DNA of 64,000 nt, from the NCBI RefSeq assembly GCF_025028335.1, contig NZ_JAFEUW010000001.1:868001-932000 (forward strand), given 5' to 3'. The stretch comes from Brachybacterium sillae. Its GTDB lineage: Bacteria > Actinomycetota > Actinomycetes > Actinomycetales > Dermabacteraceae. The notes below the pieces were generated by a model. The model saw only the letters and a program-made list of their open reading frames with translations, had not been told where the DNA came from and did not search any database. How positions within the stretch are numbered: position 1 is the stretch's first letter; each line of letters starts with the position of its first letter. Both the position numbers and the translations under genes were made by a program. This document shows, piece after piece, positions 7,907 through 19,274 of this stretch.

Positions 7907-9262
7907 TCACTTCCCGACGATGTTCTGACCGCATACGCGCACCGTATCGCCACGCAGGCCCCCAGCGGGGTCCGACGCGAGGAACGCGACGGTCTCGGCG
8001 ACGTCCACCGGCAGCCCGCCCTGCTGCAGGGAGTTCACCCGGCGGGCGATCTCCCGCTGCACCGCGGGGATGCGCGCGGTCATGTCGGTCTCGATGAACC
8101 CGGGCGCGACGGCGTTGGCGGTACCGCCGAACGGCGCGAGGTCCTGGGCCATGGACCGCACCACCGCGACCATCCCGGCCTTCGAGGCGGCGTAGTTGGT
8201 CTGCCCGCGGTTGCCGGCGATGCCGCTGGTCGAGGCGAGGCACACCACGCGCGGGCGCTCGCCGAGCACCGCCTCCGCCGTGCCGGGTGCACCGGCCTCC
8301 AGCAGGGCGCGGTGCAGGGCCAGCGGGGCGGCGATGTTCACACCGATCACGGGGTCCCACCGCTCCGGGGTCATGTTGGCGAACAGCTTGTCGCGGGTGA
8401 TGCCGGCGTTGTGCACGACCACGTCCAGCTGCAGGCCCCGCTGCCGCAGGGCGGTCACGAGACGGTCGCCGGCGTCGGCGGCGGTGACGTCGAGCTGCAG
8501 CGGCACGGCGCGCAGATCGTTCGCCAGGCGTGCCAGCTCGGTGCCGGCAGCGGGCACATCGAGGAGCACCAGCCGGGCGCCGTCGGCGTGCAGCGTGCGG
8601 GCGATCGCGGCGCCGATCCCTCGCGCGGCGCCGGTCACCAGGGCGGTGCGCCCGGACAGGGGCCGGTCGTGCGCGGACTCGGTCCCGGCGGCATCGACGT
8701 GGAGGAACTGCCCGTCGACGAAGGCACTGCGAGCCGAGAGCAGGAACCGCAGGGCGCCGACGACGGCCGGTGCATCCAGCGGGACCTCATCGGCGACGAG
8801 GATGCCGTTGGCGGTGCCGCCGCGGCGCATCTCGTGGGCCAGCGACCGCACGAAGCCCTCGACCCCGCCGCGGGCGGCGTCCCGGGCGGCGTCCTGGGTG
8901 CCGGCGGGCCGGGAGATCGTCACCACGCGGGCGCCGGGCCGCAGGGAGCGCATGGCCCCGGCGAGCGGCAGCAGGATCTCGCCCAGCTCACCGGGGTGGG
9001 TGACCTCGTCGAGCACCGCCACGACGGTGCCGATCTTCTGCAGGTCGTCGGGGCGACGGTGCACGTCGGCACCCCAGTCCAGGAGCAGGCGCGCGATGGT
9101 CCCGGCGCCGGAGGAGCGGCCCAGCACGACGACGGGGTCGAGCACGGGCTGGGGGCGGTCCTCCCGGCGCAGCAGGCGCTCGGGCCGCGGCAGTCCCAGA
9201 CGCCGCGCGATCATCGCCCCGGGGGCGGTGCGGACCAGACGGCTGTAGGTGTCGGTGCTCAT
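7907..9262 (-). CDS. high-molecular-weight 3-oxoacyl reductase, FabG4 type
   Basis: This 451-residue short-chain dehydrogenase has two Rossmann domains. The N-terminal one (about 40-190) lacks a full cofactor motif. The C-terminal one has TGAARGIG (210-217), the VVHNAG segment, and the catalytic Ser344, Tyr357 and Lys361 (SNNNYNNNK pattern around GQTNYAASK). The tail ending CGQNIVGK is like that of mycobacterial FabG4. The family reduces 3-oxoacyl-CoA or -ACP, usually with NADH. I chose the ATG at 9262 over a GTG at 9274 because GTGAGG lies 6 nt before it. It follows the thiolase gene by 8 bp in the same operon. Confidence 0.9.
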   Translation of the reverse strand: MSTDTYSRLVRTAPGAMIARRLGLPRPERLLRREDRPQPVLDPVVVLGRSSGAGTIARLLLDWGADVHRRPDDLQKIGTVVAVLDEVTHPGELGEILLPLAGAMRSLRPGARVVTISRPAGTQDAARDAARGGVEGFVRSLAHEMRRGGTANGILVADEVPLDAPAVVGALRFLLSARSAFVDGQFLHVDAAGTESAHDRPLSGRTALVTGAARGIGAAIARTLHADGARLVLLDVPAAGTELARLANDLRAVPLQLDVTAADAGDRLVTALRQRGLQLDVVVHNAGITRDKLFANMTPERWDPVIGVNIAAPLALHRALLEAGAPGTAEAVLGERPRVVCLASTSGIAGNRGQTNYAASKAGMVAVVRSMAQDLAPFGGTANAVAPGFIETDMTARIPAVQREIARRVNSLQQGGLPVDVAETVAFLASDPAGGLRGDTVRVCGQNIVGK

Positions 9263-9270
9263 CGCTGACC

Positions 9271-10593
9271 TCACTTCCCGTCGGATTCGAGCAGCGCCAC
9301 GGTGCCCTGACCGCCCGCCGCGCAGACGGACACGAGACCGCGCTGGGTGCGGCCGGTCTCCCGGGCCCGCCGGTGCAGTTCCTTGGCGAGCGCGGCGACG
9401 ATCCGTCCCCCGGTCGCGGCGAAGGGGTGCCCGGCCGCGAGGGAGGAGCCGTGGACGTTCAACCGGTCGCGGTCGATGGCCCCGAGGGCGCGGTCACGGC
9501 CCAGGCGGGTGCGGCAGAACTCCTCCGACTCCCAGGCGGCGAGGGTCGCGAGCACGGTGGAGGCGAAGGCCTCGTGGATCTCCAGCAGGTCGAGGTCCTG
9601 CAGGCCGAGTCCGTGGGCGTCGAGCAGCTCCGGCACCGCGTAGGCGGGGGCCATGAGCAGTCCCTCCTCGCCATGGGCGAAGTCGACTGCGGCGGTGCGG
9701 GCGTCGACCACTCGGGCCAGCGGGGTGAGGCCACGCTCGGCGGCCCACTCGCGGGTGCCGAGCAGCACGGCGCTGGCGCCGTCAGACAGCGGGGTGGAGT
9801 TGCCGGCGGTCATGGTCGGTTCCGCCACCGCAGGGTTGGAGGTGCCGAAGACGGGCTTGAGCCCGGCGAGTTTCTCCAGGGAGGAGTCGGCCCGCAGGTT
9901 CTGGTCGCGGCCCAGGCCGCGGTACCCGGTGACGAGATCGTCCTGGAAACCGGAGGCGTAGCTGGCGGCGAGGTTCCGGTGGGAGGCGAGAGCGAGCTCG
10001 TCCTGCGCCTGGCGGGTGATCCCCCACTGGGCGGTGGTGACGGCCTGATGCTCACCCATGGACATGCCGGTGCGGGGCTCGGCGTTGCGCGGCGGCACCG
10101 GGGCGAGATCGCCGGGGCGCAGGGCAGCGAGCGCCCGCAACCTGTCGGCGGGGCGCTTGGCGGCGCTCACGCGGTGCAGGATCCGGCGCAGTCGCGGGGT
10201 CACCTCGATCGGGGAGTCGGAGGCGGAGTCCACGCCGCAGGCGATCGCGGAGTCGATCTGGCCCAGGCGGATCCGGTTGCTCACGTGCAGCACGGTCTCG
10301 AGGCCGGTGGTGCAGGCCTTGGAGAGGTCGATGGCGGGGGTGCGCGGGTCCAGCGGGGTGCCCAGCGCGCTCTCCCGGGTGAGGTTGAGGTCCCCGGCGA
10401 GTTTCAGCACGGCCCCACCGGCGACCTCCCCCAGGCGCTCCCCTTGGAGCCCGAACCGGGCGACGAGGCCCTCGAGCGCGGCGGTCAGCATGTCCTGGTT
10501 GGAGATCCCGGCGTAGGGGCCGCCCAGCCGGGCGAAGGGGATCCGGTTGCCGCCCAGCACGTAGGCGTCTCGAACGGTGAGGGTCTCGGGCAT
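9271..10593 (-). CDS. acetyl-CoA acyltransferase (thiolase), FadA2/FadI-like
   Basis: This is a 440-residue thiolase. The acyl-accepting Cys94 sits in LSKACTTGLETVL, the His of NVHGSSLAAGHPFAATGGR is near residue 380, and the second active Cys is in CAAGGQG near the C-terminus. It cleaves 3-ketoacyl-CoA to acetyl-CoA plus a shortened acyl-CoA. The start ATG at 10593 gives the typical VRDAYVLGGNRIPF opening. It is the first gene of the thiolase-FabG-MaoC operon and is divergent from tetR. A palindrome 45 bp upstream probably controls both directions. Degradation is more likely than ketone synthesis because of the oxidoreductase partners. Confidence 0.93.
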   Translation of the reverse strand: MPETLTVRDAYVLGGNRIPFARLGGPYAGISNQDMLTAALEGLVARFGLQGERLGEVAGGAVLKLAGDLNLTRESALGTPLDPRTPAIDLSKACTTGLETVLHVSNRIRLGQIDSAIACGVDSASDSPIEVTPRLRRILHRVSAAKRPADRLRALAALRPGDLAPVPPRNAEPRTGMSMGEHQAVTTAQWGITRQAQDELALASHRNLAASYASGFQDDLVTGYRGLGRDQNLRADSSLEKLAGLKPVFGTSNPAVAEPTMTAGNSTPLSDGASAVLLGTREWAAERGLTPLARVVDARTAAVDFAHGEEGLLMAPAYAVPELLDAHGLGLQDLDLLEIHEAFASTVLATLAAWESEEFCRTRLGRDRALGAIDRDRLNVHGSSLAAGHPFAATGGRIVAALAKELHRRARETGRTQRGLVSVCAAGGQGTVALLESDGK

Positions 10594-10631
10594 CGCGCAC
10601 CTCTGCGGGTCGGGGTCCATCGCGTCGGGGT

Positions 10632-10660
10632 TTACTAGGACGCTCGGTACTTGATACCGT
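10632..10660 (+). promoter_or_regulatory. tetR promoter, leaderless, overlapping the palindrome
   Basis: The -10 box TACCGT (10655-10660) ends 7 nt before the GTG at 10668. A weak -35 TTACTA lies 17 bp upstream. On the other strand TAGTAA at the same place could be the -10 of the thiolase operon. Both promoters overlap the palindrome at 10638-10666. Confidence 0.5.
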
Positions 10661-10666
10661 ACGTCC
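10638..10666. promoter_or_regulatory. palindromic operator for the divergent TetR regulator
   Basis: The arms GGACGnnCGGTA and TACCGnnCGTCC are separated by 5 bp; 10 of 12 arm positions are paired, giving a 29-bp near-perfect palindrome. It fills the space between thiolase and tetR and ends 1 bp before the tetR GTG. The size and position suit a TetR dimer pair repressing both operons. That this TetR binds it is inferred. Confidence 0.7.
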
Positions 10667-10667
10667 C

Positions 10668-11309
10668 GTGAAGGCTTCCGCGCAAGAGGTCCGTCCCGCC
10701 ACGATCGACGGCCGCTCGGCCCGCTGGGCGCAGCACCGCGCCGAGCGCCGCGGGGCCCTGCTGGATGTGGCCCGGCACTGCATCCACGAGCAGGGTCCCG
10801 ACGTGACCATGGAGGACATCGCCGCGGCCTCCGGAACCTCCAAGAGCATCGTGTACCGGTACTTCACCGACAAGGCCCAGCTGCAGGAGTCCCTCGGCGC
10901 ACACATCCTGGAGGGCATGCACCGCCGCCTGGTCGAGGACCAGCGCCTGCTGGAGGCTGATGCGGGTCGCGCGCCGACACCCGAGGAACGACTGCGGGCC
11001 ATGATCAGCGCCTACGTGCGCACCGCCCGACGCTCCCCCAACGTCTACCGCTTCGTGACCCGCCCCAGCCAGGGCCTGGGCCGTTTCCTCGAGGACTCCG
11101 CCCGCCTCGTGGTCGAGGCGCTGCCTCCCGACACCCCCGACGTCGACCTGTGGTCCACCGGCGCCATCGGCTTCGTGCGCGATGCCGTGGACCGCTGGAT
11201 GTCCCACGCCGACTCCGACGTCGACACCGACCCCCACCCCGACGCGCTCAGCGCCGATCAGCTCACCGACCGCCTCGTCCAGTGGCTTCTGAAGGGATGG
11301 ACCCCATGA
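10668..11309 (+). CDS. TetR family transcriptional regulator
   Basis: This is a 213-residue regulator with a typical N-terminal helix-turn-helix at about residues 47-68 (TMEDIAAASGTSKSIVYRYF) and a helical ligand domain. It begins with GTG directly after the palindrome and probably lacks a leader. Its TGA overlaps the ATG of the acyl-CoA dehydrogenase gene, so regulator and enzyme form one operon, with the thiolase operon divergent. An acyl-CoA ligand is likely from the neighbours but is not shown by the sequence. Confidence 0.92.
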   Translation: MKASAQEVRPATIDGRSARWAQHRAERRGALLDVARHCIHEQGPDVTMEDIAAASGTSKSIVYRYFTDKAQLQESLGAHILEGMHRRLVEDQRLLEADAGRAPTPEERLRAMISAYVRTARRSPNVYRFVTRPSQGLGRFLEDSARLVVEALPPDTPDVDLWSTGAIGFVRDAVDRWMSHADSDVDTDPHPDALSADQLTDRLVQWLLKGWTP

Positions 11310-13432
11310 CCACCTCTCCCGCACCCGACACCACCCTCGGCGACCACCCCGGTCCCACCCCCACCGGCCCCCTGCCGGTGATCCCCGACGGGGCGCCGCA
11401 CCTCGACGTCGCCCTCGTCACCGAGACCCTGCTGGGCCGCTGGCGCGAGGCCCGCCTGGCGGGGCGGGAACGTGCCGCGCGCCCCGAGCTCCACCGCCCC
11501 CTCGACATGACGGTGGCCGATCACCGCGAGCGGGTGCTGGAGCAGATGCATCTGCTGGCCGCCGAGGACGTCTCGCGACCGATGCTGCCGGAGTCCCTCG
11601 GCGGCCCCAACGACAACGGAGCGAACCTCGCCGCCTTCGAGGAGCTCGTGGTCGCCGATCCGTCACTGCAGATCAAGTCGGGGGTGCAGTGGGGCCTGTT
11701 CACCTCCGCGATCCTGCAGCTGGGCACCCAGCCGCACCATGAGGCCTGGGTGCCGGGTGCGATGAGCCTGGAGACCCCCGGGGCCTTCGCGATGACGGAG
11801 ATCGGCCACGGGTCCGACGTGCAGTCCCTGGCGACCACCGCCACCTACGACCCGGACACCGAGGAATGGGTGATCACCACCCCGTTCCGCGCCGCCTGGA
11901 AGGACTACCTGGGCAACGCCGCGCTGCACGCCCGCGCGGCCACCGTCTTCGCCCGGCTCATCACCCGCGGTGTCGACCACGGGGTCCACTGCTTCTACGT
12001 GCCGATCCGCGACGAACAGGGGAATCTGCTGCCCGGCATCCAGGCCGAGGACGACGGCCCCAAGGGCGGCCTGAACGGCATCGACAACGGCCGCCTGGCC
12101 TTCGACCACGTGCGGGTGCCCCGCACCCATCTGCTGAACCGCTACGGGGACGTCGCGCCCGACGGGACCTACTCCTCCCCCATCGACTCCCCCGGCCGCC
12201 GCTTCTTCACCATGCTCGGCACGCTGGTGCAGGGTCGTGTCTCCCTGGACGGTGCCGCGAACCGGGCGAGCCAGCTGGCGCTGCACATCGCCATCACCTA
12301 CGCCTCCCAGCGCCGCCAGTTCGCCGGCCCCTCCCCCACCGAGGAGACGGTGCTTCTGGACTATCAGAGCCACCTGGCGCGGCTGCTGCCCAAGCTCGCC
12401 GCCACCTATGCGGGCGCGTTCGCCCATGAGCAGCTGCTGATCGCCTTCGATGACGTCTTCTCCGGCCGCGGCGACACCCCGGAGGCCCGCGAGGACCTCG
12501 AGACCCTCGCGGCGGCGCTGAAGCCGATGTCGACCCGCCTGGCGATGGACACCATCCAGGAGTGCCGCGAGGCCTGCGGCGGTCAGGGGTACCTGGCGGA
12601 GAACCGCCTCGTCGGCCTGCACCAGGACCTCGACGTGTACTGCACCTTCGAGGGCGACAACACGGTGCTGCACCAACTGGTGGCCAAGCGCCTGCTGGCG
12701 GATGTCTCCCGAGAGCTGCGCAGCATCGACCGGGCGGGCATCGGTCGGTTCATCGCCTCTCGCGCGGAGACCCTCACCAAGCGGCACACCCCCTGGAACC
12801 GTCTCGCGCAGGATATCGCCGATCGCGGCCAGGTGCGCCGCTCCGCCGAGACGCTCCGCCAGGCCGAGTTCCAGGAGCGGCTGCTGTCGGACCGTGCGCG
12901 GGTGAAGGCCGAGGAGCTCGCCCTGACTCTGCGCGGCGCGGCGAAGGCCGACCCCGCCGAGGCCGCCGCCCTGGTCAACAAGCACCAGGTGGAGATGCTC
13001 GCCGCAGCGCGGGCCCACGCGGAGCTGGTGCTGTGGCGCTCCTTCTCCCAGGGGATCGCGCAGATCACCGACCCCGGCACCGTCGCCGTCCTCACCGACG
13101 TGCGCGACCTGTACGGCCTCACCCTGATCCAGGACGACCTCGCGTGGTTCCTGCTGGAGGGTCACCTCTCGGCGCAGCGGGCGCGCGCACTGCAGGCCGA
13201 CGTGAAGCGCCTGCTGTGGCGCTTGCGGCCCCACGCGCTCGACCTGGTCGCCGCCTTCGACCTGCGACCGGAGCATGTGCGCGCCCCCATCGCCCTGGGC
13301 GAGGAGGCCGAGCGGCAGGCCGACGCGGCCGCCTGGTTCCGTGCCCAGCGGGCCTCCGGTGAGGCTCCGATCAGCGAGAAGGCCCAGAAGAAGGCCCGGG
13401 AGCGGGCACAGGGGACACCCCGGGACCAGTGA
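11306..13432 (+). CDS. large acyl-CoA dehydrogenase / acyl-CoA oxidase family protein
   Basis: This 708-residue FAD enzyme belongs to the acyl-CoA oxidase-like branch of the dehydrogenase superfamily. The middle domain has FAMTEIGHGSDVQSLATTA, the flavin- and substrate-binding segment. The helical domain has ECREACGGQGYLAENRLVG and CTFEGDNTVLHQLVAKRLL, which are close to peroxisomal oxidases and to the ACOX-like bacterial proteins. A C-terminal region of about 200 residues follows. It introduces the 2,3 double bond in acyl-CoA; whether electrons go to oxygen or to an electron-transfer flavoprotein is open. The ATG at 11306 overlaps the tetR stop and has GAAGGG 9 nt upstream. Confidence 0.88.
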   Translation: MTTSPAPDTTLGDHPGPTPTGPLPVIPDGAPHLDVALVTETLLGRWREARLAGRERAARPELHRPLDMTVADHRERVLEQMHLLAAEDVSRPMLPESLGGPNDNGANLAAFEELVVADPSLQIKSGVQWGLFTSAILQLGTQPHHEAWVPGAMSLETPGAFAMTEIGHGSDVQSLATTATYDPDTEEWVITTPFRAAWKDYLGNAALHARAATVFARLITRGVDHGVHCFYVPIRDEQGNLLPGIQAEDDGPKGGLNGIDNGRLAFDHVRVPRTHLLNRYGDVAPDGTYSSPIDSPGRRFFTMLGTLVQGRVSLDGAANRASQLALHIAITYASQRRQFAGPSPTEETVLLDYQSHLARLLPKLAATYAGAFAHEQLLIAFDDVFSGRGDTPEAREDLETLAAALKPMSTRLAMDTIQECREACGGQGYLAENRLVGLHQDLDVYCTFEGDNTVLHQLVAKRLLADVSRELRSIDRAGIGRFIASRAETLTKRHTPWNRLAQDIADRGQVRRSAETLRQAEFQERLLSDRARVKAEELALTLRGAAKADPAEAAALVNKHQVEMLAAARAHAELVLWRSFSQGIAQITDPGTVAVLTDVRDLYGLTLIQDDLAWFLLEGHLSAQRARALQADVKRLLWRLRPHALDLVAAFDLRPEHVRAPIALGEEAERQADAAAWFRAQRASGEAPISEKAQKKARERAQGTPRDQ

Positions 13433-13441
13433 TCACCCGGA

Positions 13442-13463
13442 AGGCCGGGGTGGCCCCCGGCCT
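13442..13463. terminator. terminator between acyl-CoA dehydrogenase and esterase genes
   Basis: A 9-bp perfect stem (AGGCCGGGG with CCCCGGCCT) and a 4-nt loop lie between two convergent genes, 9 bp after the acyl-CoA dehydrogenase stop. It can serve both strands. Confidence 0.6.
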
Positions 13464-14442
13464 CACCCCACCTGCTGATCCAACCACTCGAGGCGGCGGC
13501 GCTCGTGCAGGGCGCCGCCGCCCTCGTGCCCGTTGAACTCGTACACCGCGATCTCCTTGTCGCTGCCGCCCCAGGCGGTGAAGCTCGCGAACACCGTCGA
13601 CGGCGGGCACACCGTGTCCATCAGCGCCACCGAGTAAAGCACCGGGCAGGTGGCCCACGGCGCCAGCAGGGTGCCGTCGATGAACGACAGCGTGCGGCGC
13701 ACCGCCGCCGCGGCCTCACGGTGCGTGGCCAGGTACCGGGTGAGATCTCCGCGTACGGTTCCGCATCGACCAGCCCGACGGCCCGCGGCAGGTCCTGCAG
13801 GAACGGCACATCGACGAGGGCGAGGTCCACCCCCGGCTGACCTTCCCGGGCACCCAGCGCCGCTGCCGCGATGGCGAGCGCCCCGCCCTGCGAACCGCCC
13901 GCCGCGACCACCAGCACCCCGGGCACCAGTTCCCGGGCCACCTCGACCGCCCGCGCGGCGTCGGTGTAGGCACGGCGGTAGTAGTAGGTCTCCGGATCCT
14001 CGATGCCGCGGGTCAGCGGGTTCAGCCCGGACACCCCCAGAGCCTGCGGGTCGGGGGTGTCCCCGCCACGCACCAGTCCCCAGCCCTGACCGCGGGTGTC
14101 GACCAGAAGCCGGGCGTGCCCGGCCACGGCGTAGGCGCTGACCTCGTGGGGTTCGCCGCGCCCGCCGCCGTACCCGATGTACTCGACGACGATGCTGCGC
14201 ACCGGCCCGTCCGTCGGACGCTGCAGCCAGGCGCGGATCTCGTCACCCCCGAAACCGGTAAAGCGGACGTCGGAGACCTCCAGCAGCCGCAGAGGCGTCG
14301 GGACGGGCTCCACTCGGGTGGGCCGGGCGGCGGCGCGGGCGTCGGCGAAGGTCCGGTCCCAGAACTCCTCGAGGTCGTCCGGCGCTACGGCGGTGGTGCG
14401 GCGGGTGCGCAGCTGGTCCAGGGGCATATCGAAGAAGGCCAT
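13463..14442 (-). pseudogene. acetylxylan esterase / cephalosporin-C deacetylase family gene, frameshifted
   Basis: Two reading frames together give an AXE1-family alpha/beta hydrolase of about 326 residues, the usual length. The first frame starts with MAFFDMPLDQL at 14442 and contains the nucleophile GGSQGG (Ser184), but around 13740-13750 (after EPYAEI) the frame shifts. The rest, beginning TRYLATHREAAAAV and ending EWLDQQVG, is read one base over and holds the other triad residues (Asp in SVALMDTVCPP and His in EFNGHEGGG). A single missing base explains this. Unshifted, the product loses Asp and His and should be inactive. Substrates of the family are O-acetyl groups on sugars. A sequencing error cannot be excluded. 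Confidence 0.85.
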
Positions 14443-14469
14443 GCGCCCATCCCAGCACACCCGCGCCCG

Positions 14470-14475
14470 TAGAAT
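14470..14475 (+). promoter_or_regulatory. possible -10 element of purL
   Basis: TAGAAT lies 67 bp before the purL ATG in the 99-bp gap to the divergent esterase gene. There is no recognisable -35 box, so this is tentative. Confidence 0.35.
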
Positions 14476-14541
14476 GCTGTCGGCCTGCGTCGCGCGCGCA
14501 CGCACCCCCGATCCCGTGCGAGAGAGAAGACCGGATCCCTC

Positions 14542-16881
<2,340 letters not shown>

Positions 16882-16896
16882 GCGTCGGGGCGCGGA

Positions 16897-16922
16897 CCCC
16901 GGCCCTGCCTGCGGAGCCGGGG
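16897..16922. terminator. hairpin between purL and the convergent wall operon
   Basis: CCCCGGC (16897-16903) pairs with GCCGGGG (16916-16922) in the 50-bp gap between convergent genes. There is no T-run. It is likely to be the purL terminator. Confidence 0.45.
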
Positions 16923-16931
16923 CGCGTCCTC

Positions 16932-17429
16932 TCAGACGGTGAGGTAGATCTCGTCCGCGGCGCCCAGGCGGATTCCGAGCTGCGACTCCCCGGCCAGGAG
17001 CCCACCGGAGGGCAGCGGCAGGGCGAGATCGGCTTCGAACGACTCCCCCAGGTCGAGCTGCTGCTCGGGCAGGGCAGGGCCGTCGATGACCGTGCCGCCG
17101 TGGTGCAGACGCACGGTCACCTCACGGAGGTCGACCGGCTCCAGTGTGCCACTGGTCAGCATGAGGTGGACGATGGCGGCCTCGGCGGTGGTCTGGCTCA
17201 GGTACGCCATCACGGTGAGGGCCCGCGGGCCGTCGGCGAGGACCAGCTGGGAGTCCTCCTCCAGGGCGTCGGAGCGGGTGCGGCCCTCAGTGCCGTCGAG
17301 CTGGTCGTCGGTGCGACGGATGGGCCGGGCGACACTGGCGCGGCCGATGCGACGGCCGGGGGTGGGCGGCCCGACGACGACCGGGTCGTCGGTGGTGGGC
17401 GGGGCCTCGGTGGGGAACGGAACGGTCAC
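16932..17429 (-). CDS. hypothetical protein at the end of the SLH wall operon
   Basis: This is a 165-residue protein I do not recognise. It has no signal peptide or membrane segment. The first 60 residues are rich in Pro, Thr, Arg and Asp, and the rest (from about residue 60) looks like a beta-rich domain with alternating hydrophobic residues. The GTG at 17429 has AGGAG at the right distance. It begins 39 bp after the SLH-NlpC/P60 stop on the same strand, so it is probably the last gene of the operon encoding the SLH proteins and the pyruvyl transferase. A role in wall assembly would be only a guess by position. Confidence 0.65.
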   Translation of the reverse strand: MTVPFPTEAPPTTDDPVVVGPPTPGRRIGRASVARPIRRTDDQLDGTEGRTRSDALEEDSQLVLADGPRALTVMAYLSQTTAEAAIVHLMLTSGTLEPVDLREVTVRLHHGGTVIDGPALPEQQLDLGESFEADLALPLPSGGLLAGESQLGIRLGAADEIYLTV

Positions 17430-17468
17430 GGGAGCTCCTGGTGCTGGTACGGGTCGACGGCTGGCGGA

Positions 17469-19196
17469 TCAGGCGAAGGGACGCTTCACGGTCGGCTTCA
17501 CGAACCGGGTGCCCCACAGGGATCCCGAGTACGCCAGTTCGTGGGTGTCCGGGTTGGCGGCCTGGATCATCCGCCCGTTCCCCAGGTACAGGGTGACGTG
17601 ACGGACGATGCCGTTGCTGTCCCCGTAGAAGATGAAGTCACCGCGCTGGCGTTCCACCAGTGGCACGCTCTTGAGCTTCGTGTCGGCGTACATCATCTGG
17701 CTGGTGCGGTAGGTCGGCTCGGCATGCCGCACCACCGTGATCGGAGGCAGTTCCAGACCGGCAGAGTACAGCGCCTGCAGCAGCAGACCGGAGCAGTCGT
17801 ATCCCGCCACGCTGTCGTCCTTCCAGCCGGCACCGCCCCAGGTGTACGGGGAGCCCTTGCACGACTGGGCGAAGCGGATCATCTCCTCGATGCGGGTGGT
17901 GCGGGAGGCGTTCTTCGCGACGCGCACGGGCGTGGTCCAGGCGTCCATGGTGAAGGGGTACTCGGGGGCGAGCTTCGCCCAGGTCGCCGCCCCGACCACG
18001 CCGTCGGCCGTCAGGCCGTTGCGCTTCTGGAAGGCGATCACGGCCGACTCGGTGGTCGCGTCGTACGTCTGGGCGCTTCCCGTGCGCGAGATCCCCAGCT
18101 TCTTGTGGATGATCCGCACACGCGTGCCGTTCCACCCGCGCCGCAGCGGGACCCCTCCGGCCACGGGGGCGATCGCGGTCACCGGCCCGTGAAGGCTCTC
18201 CGGCGGGTTCCATCCGGAGTAGTAGGTGCGGTAACCGCCCTCGAAATCCTGCCGCCACCCGGCGCCGTAGGTACGCACCGGGCCGGTGGGGAAACCGAGG
18301 GACCCGGGCACCAGCCCGGCACTGCGCCACTCGGTGCACAGACCTCCGGTGGAGGCGTGGGCGGCCCCGCCGTCGGGTCCGGCGATGACCACGGCTCCCC
18401 CGGCGAAGGCCTGCTGGGCCCCCCGCTTCCCGGATCGACCGGAGGGGACGGTCGTGGCGTTGCCGGTGGGCAGACCGTAGCTGCCCCACATGGCTCCACC
18501 GGCCCAGTAGGTCCGGGCGATCGCCCCACGGACGGTCACGCCCTTCCCGAAGACACCACCGTTGACGTAGCGGTAGAAGAGCGCGGCGACGGCTCCCCGC
18601 TCGATCGACTGCAGCGGCCGGTAGGTGCCGTCCTGGTAACCGGTCATGAGGCCGATGGTGCGGGCCCAGCCCAGGGCGGCCGCGAAGGGATGGGTAGTCG
18701 GCACGTCCCGGAACGGGACGGCGTCGGCGACGGACGGGGAGCCGGCCAGCCGGTGGAACATCACGACCGCAGCGTCACGGGCGATGTCCGCCAGCGGACG
18801 GAAGGTGCCATCGGGCCAGCCGCGCAGGATGCCATTGGCCACACACCAGCTGATCTCTCGGTAGAACTGGCTGGAGACCGGCACGTCCCGAAACGGGCTG
18901 GTCGTCGGAGGAGTGAACGCCGGGGAGCCCTGCAGGCGGTACACGAACGCCGCCATCGCGTCCCGGTGCACCGGGGCATCCGGCCGGAAGGTCCCGTCCG
19001 GCCACCCGGTGGTGATCCCCCGGTCGGCGAGCCAACTGGTCTCCTTCGCGAAGAGGTGCGTGGAGGGGACGTCCCGGAAGCTGGCGGCGTGCGCGGCGGG
19101 GGCGAGGGACCAGGCGAGGACCCCGCCACCGGCCATCAGCAGTCCGCGGCGGCCGAGGGGCGACGAGGTGTCGGACGAAGGGCGAGTGTTCGGCAT
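17469..19196 (-). CDS. secreted NlpC/P60 endopeptidase with three SLH domains
   Basis: This is a 575-residue exported wall hydrolase. In order it has a twin-arginine-type signal (GRRGLLMAGGG then a hydrophobic run to APAAHA at 37), three SLH domains (about 39-90, 100-152 and 160-212, each with GWPDGTFRP-like cores), LGFP-type repeats (about 226-340, YGLPTGNAT and LGFPTGPV), a peptidoglycan-binding domain 1 (about 358-408), and an NlpC/P60 domain (about 432-570) with catalytic Cys468 in GYDCSG and His533 in VRHVTLYLG. It should anchor to a wall polysaccharide through SLH and cut stem-peptide bonds. It lies 78 bp after the pyruvyl transferase gene. A TAGCTT box 6 nt before the ATG suggests an additional leaderless start. 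Confidence 0.92.
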   Translation of the reverse strand: MPNTRPSSDTSSPLGRRGLLMAGGGVLAWSLAPAAHAASFRDVPSTHLFAKETSWLADRGITTGWPDGTFRPDAPVHRDAMAAFVYRLQGSPAFTPPTTSPFRDVPVSSQFYREISWCVANGILRGWPDGTFRPLADIARDAAVVMFHRLAGSPSVADAVPFRDVPTTHPFAAALGWARTIGLMTGYQDGTYRPLQSIERGAVAALFYRYVNGGVFGKGVTVRGAIARTYWAGGAMWGSYGLPTGNATTVPSGRSGKRGAQQAFAGGAVVIAGPDGGAAHASTGGLCTEWRSAGLVPGSLGFPTGPVRTYGAGWRQDFEGGYRTYYSGWNPPESLHGPVTAIAPVAGGVPLRRGWNGTRVRIIHKKLGISRTGSAQTYDATTESAVIAFQKRNGLTADGVVGAATWAKLAPEYPFTMDAWTTPVRVAKNASRTTRIEEMIRFAQSCKGSPYTWGGAGWKDDSVAGYDCSGLLLQALYSAGLELPPITVVRHAEPTYRTSQMMYADTKLKSVPLVERQRGDFIFYGDSNGIVRHVTLYLGNGRMIQAANPDTHELAYSGSLWGTRFVKPTVKRPFA

Positions 19197-19202
19197 GCCC
19201 CG

Positions 19203-19208
19203 AAGCTA
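19203..19208 (-). promoter_or_regulatory. -10 element before the SLH-NlpC/P60 gene (leaderless)
   Basis: TAGCTT on the minus strand ends 6 nt before the ATG at 19196, with no ribosome binding site between. It would allow this gene to be transcribed apart from the upstream pyruvyl transferase gene. Confidence 0.4.
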
Positions 19209-19274
19209 GGGGCGGGCCGGCGCCCTCAGACCCGTTCGGAACGTCCGGGATCATCCGAGGGGATGTGCCGCCCG

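Noticed and set aside
13463-14442. Programmed frameshifting in the esterase, ngcG and POT genes
   Set aside because: None of the sites has a slippery heptamer with a downstream pseudoknot, and the shift is needed to make any active product, so mutation or sequencing error is more likely.
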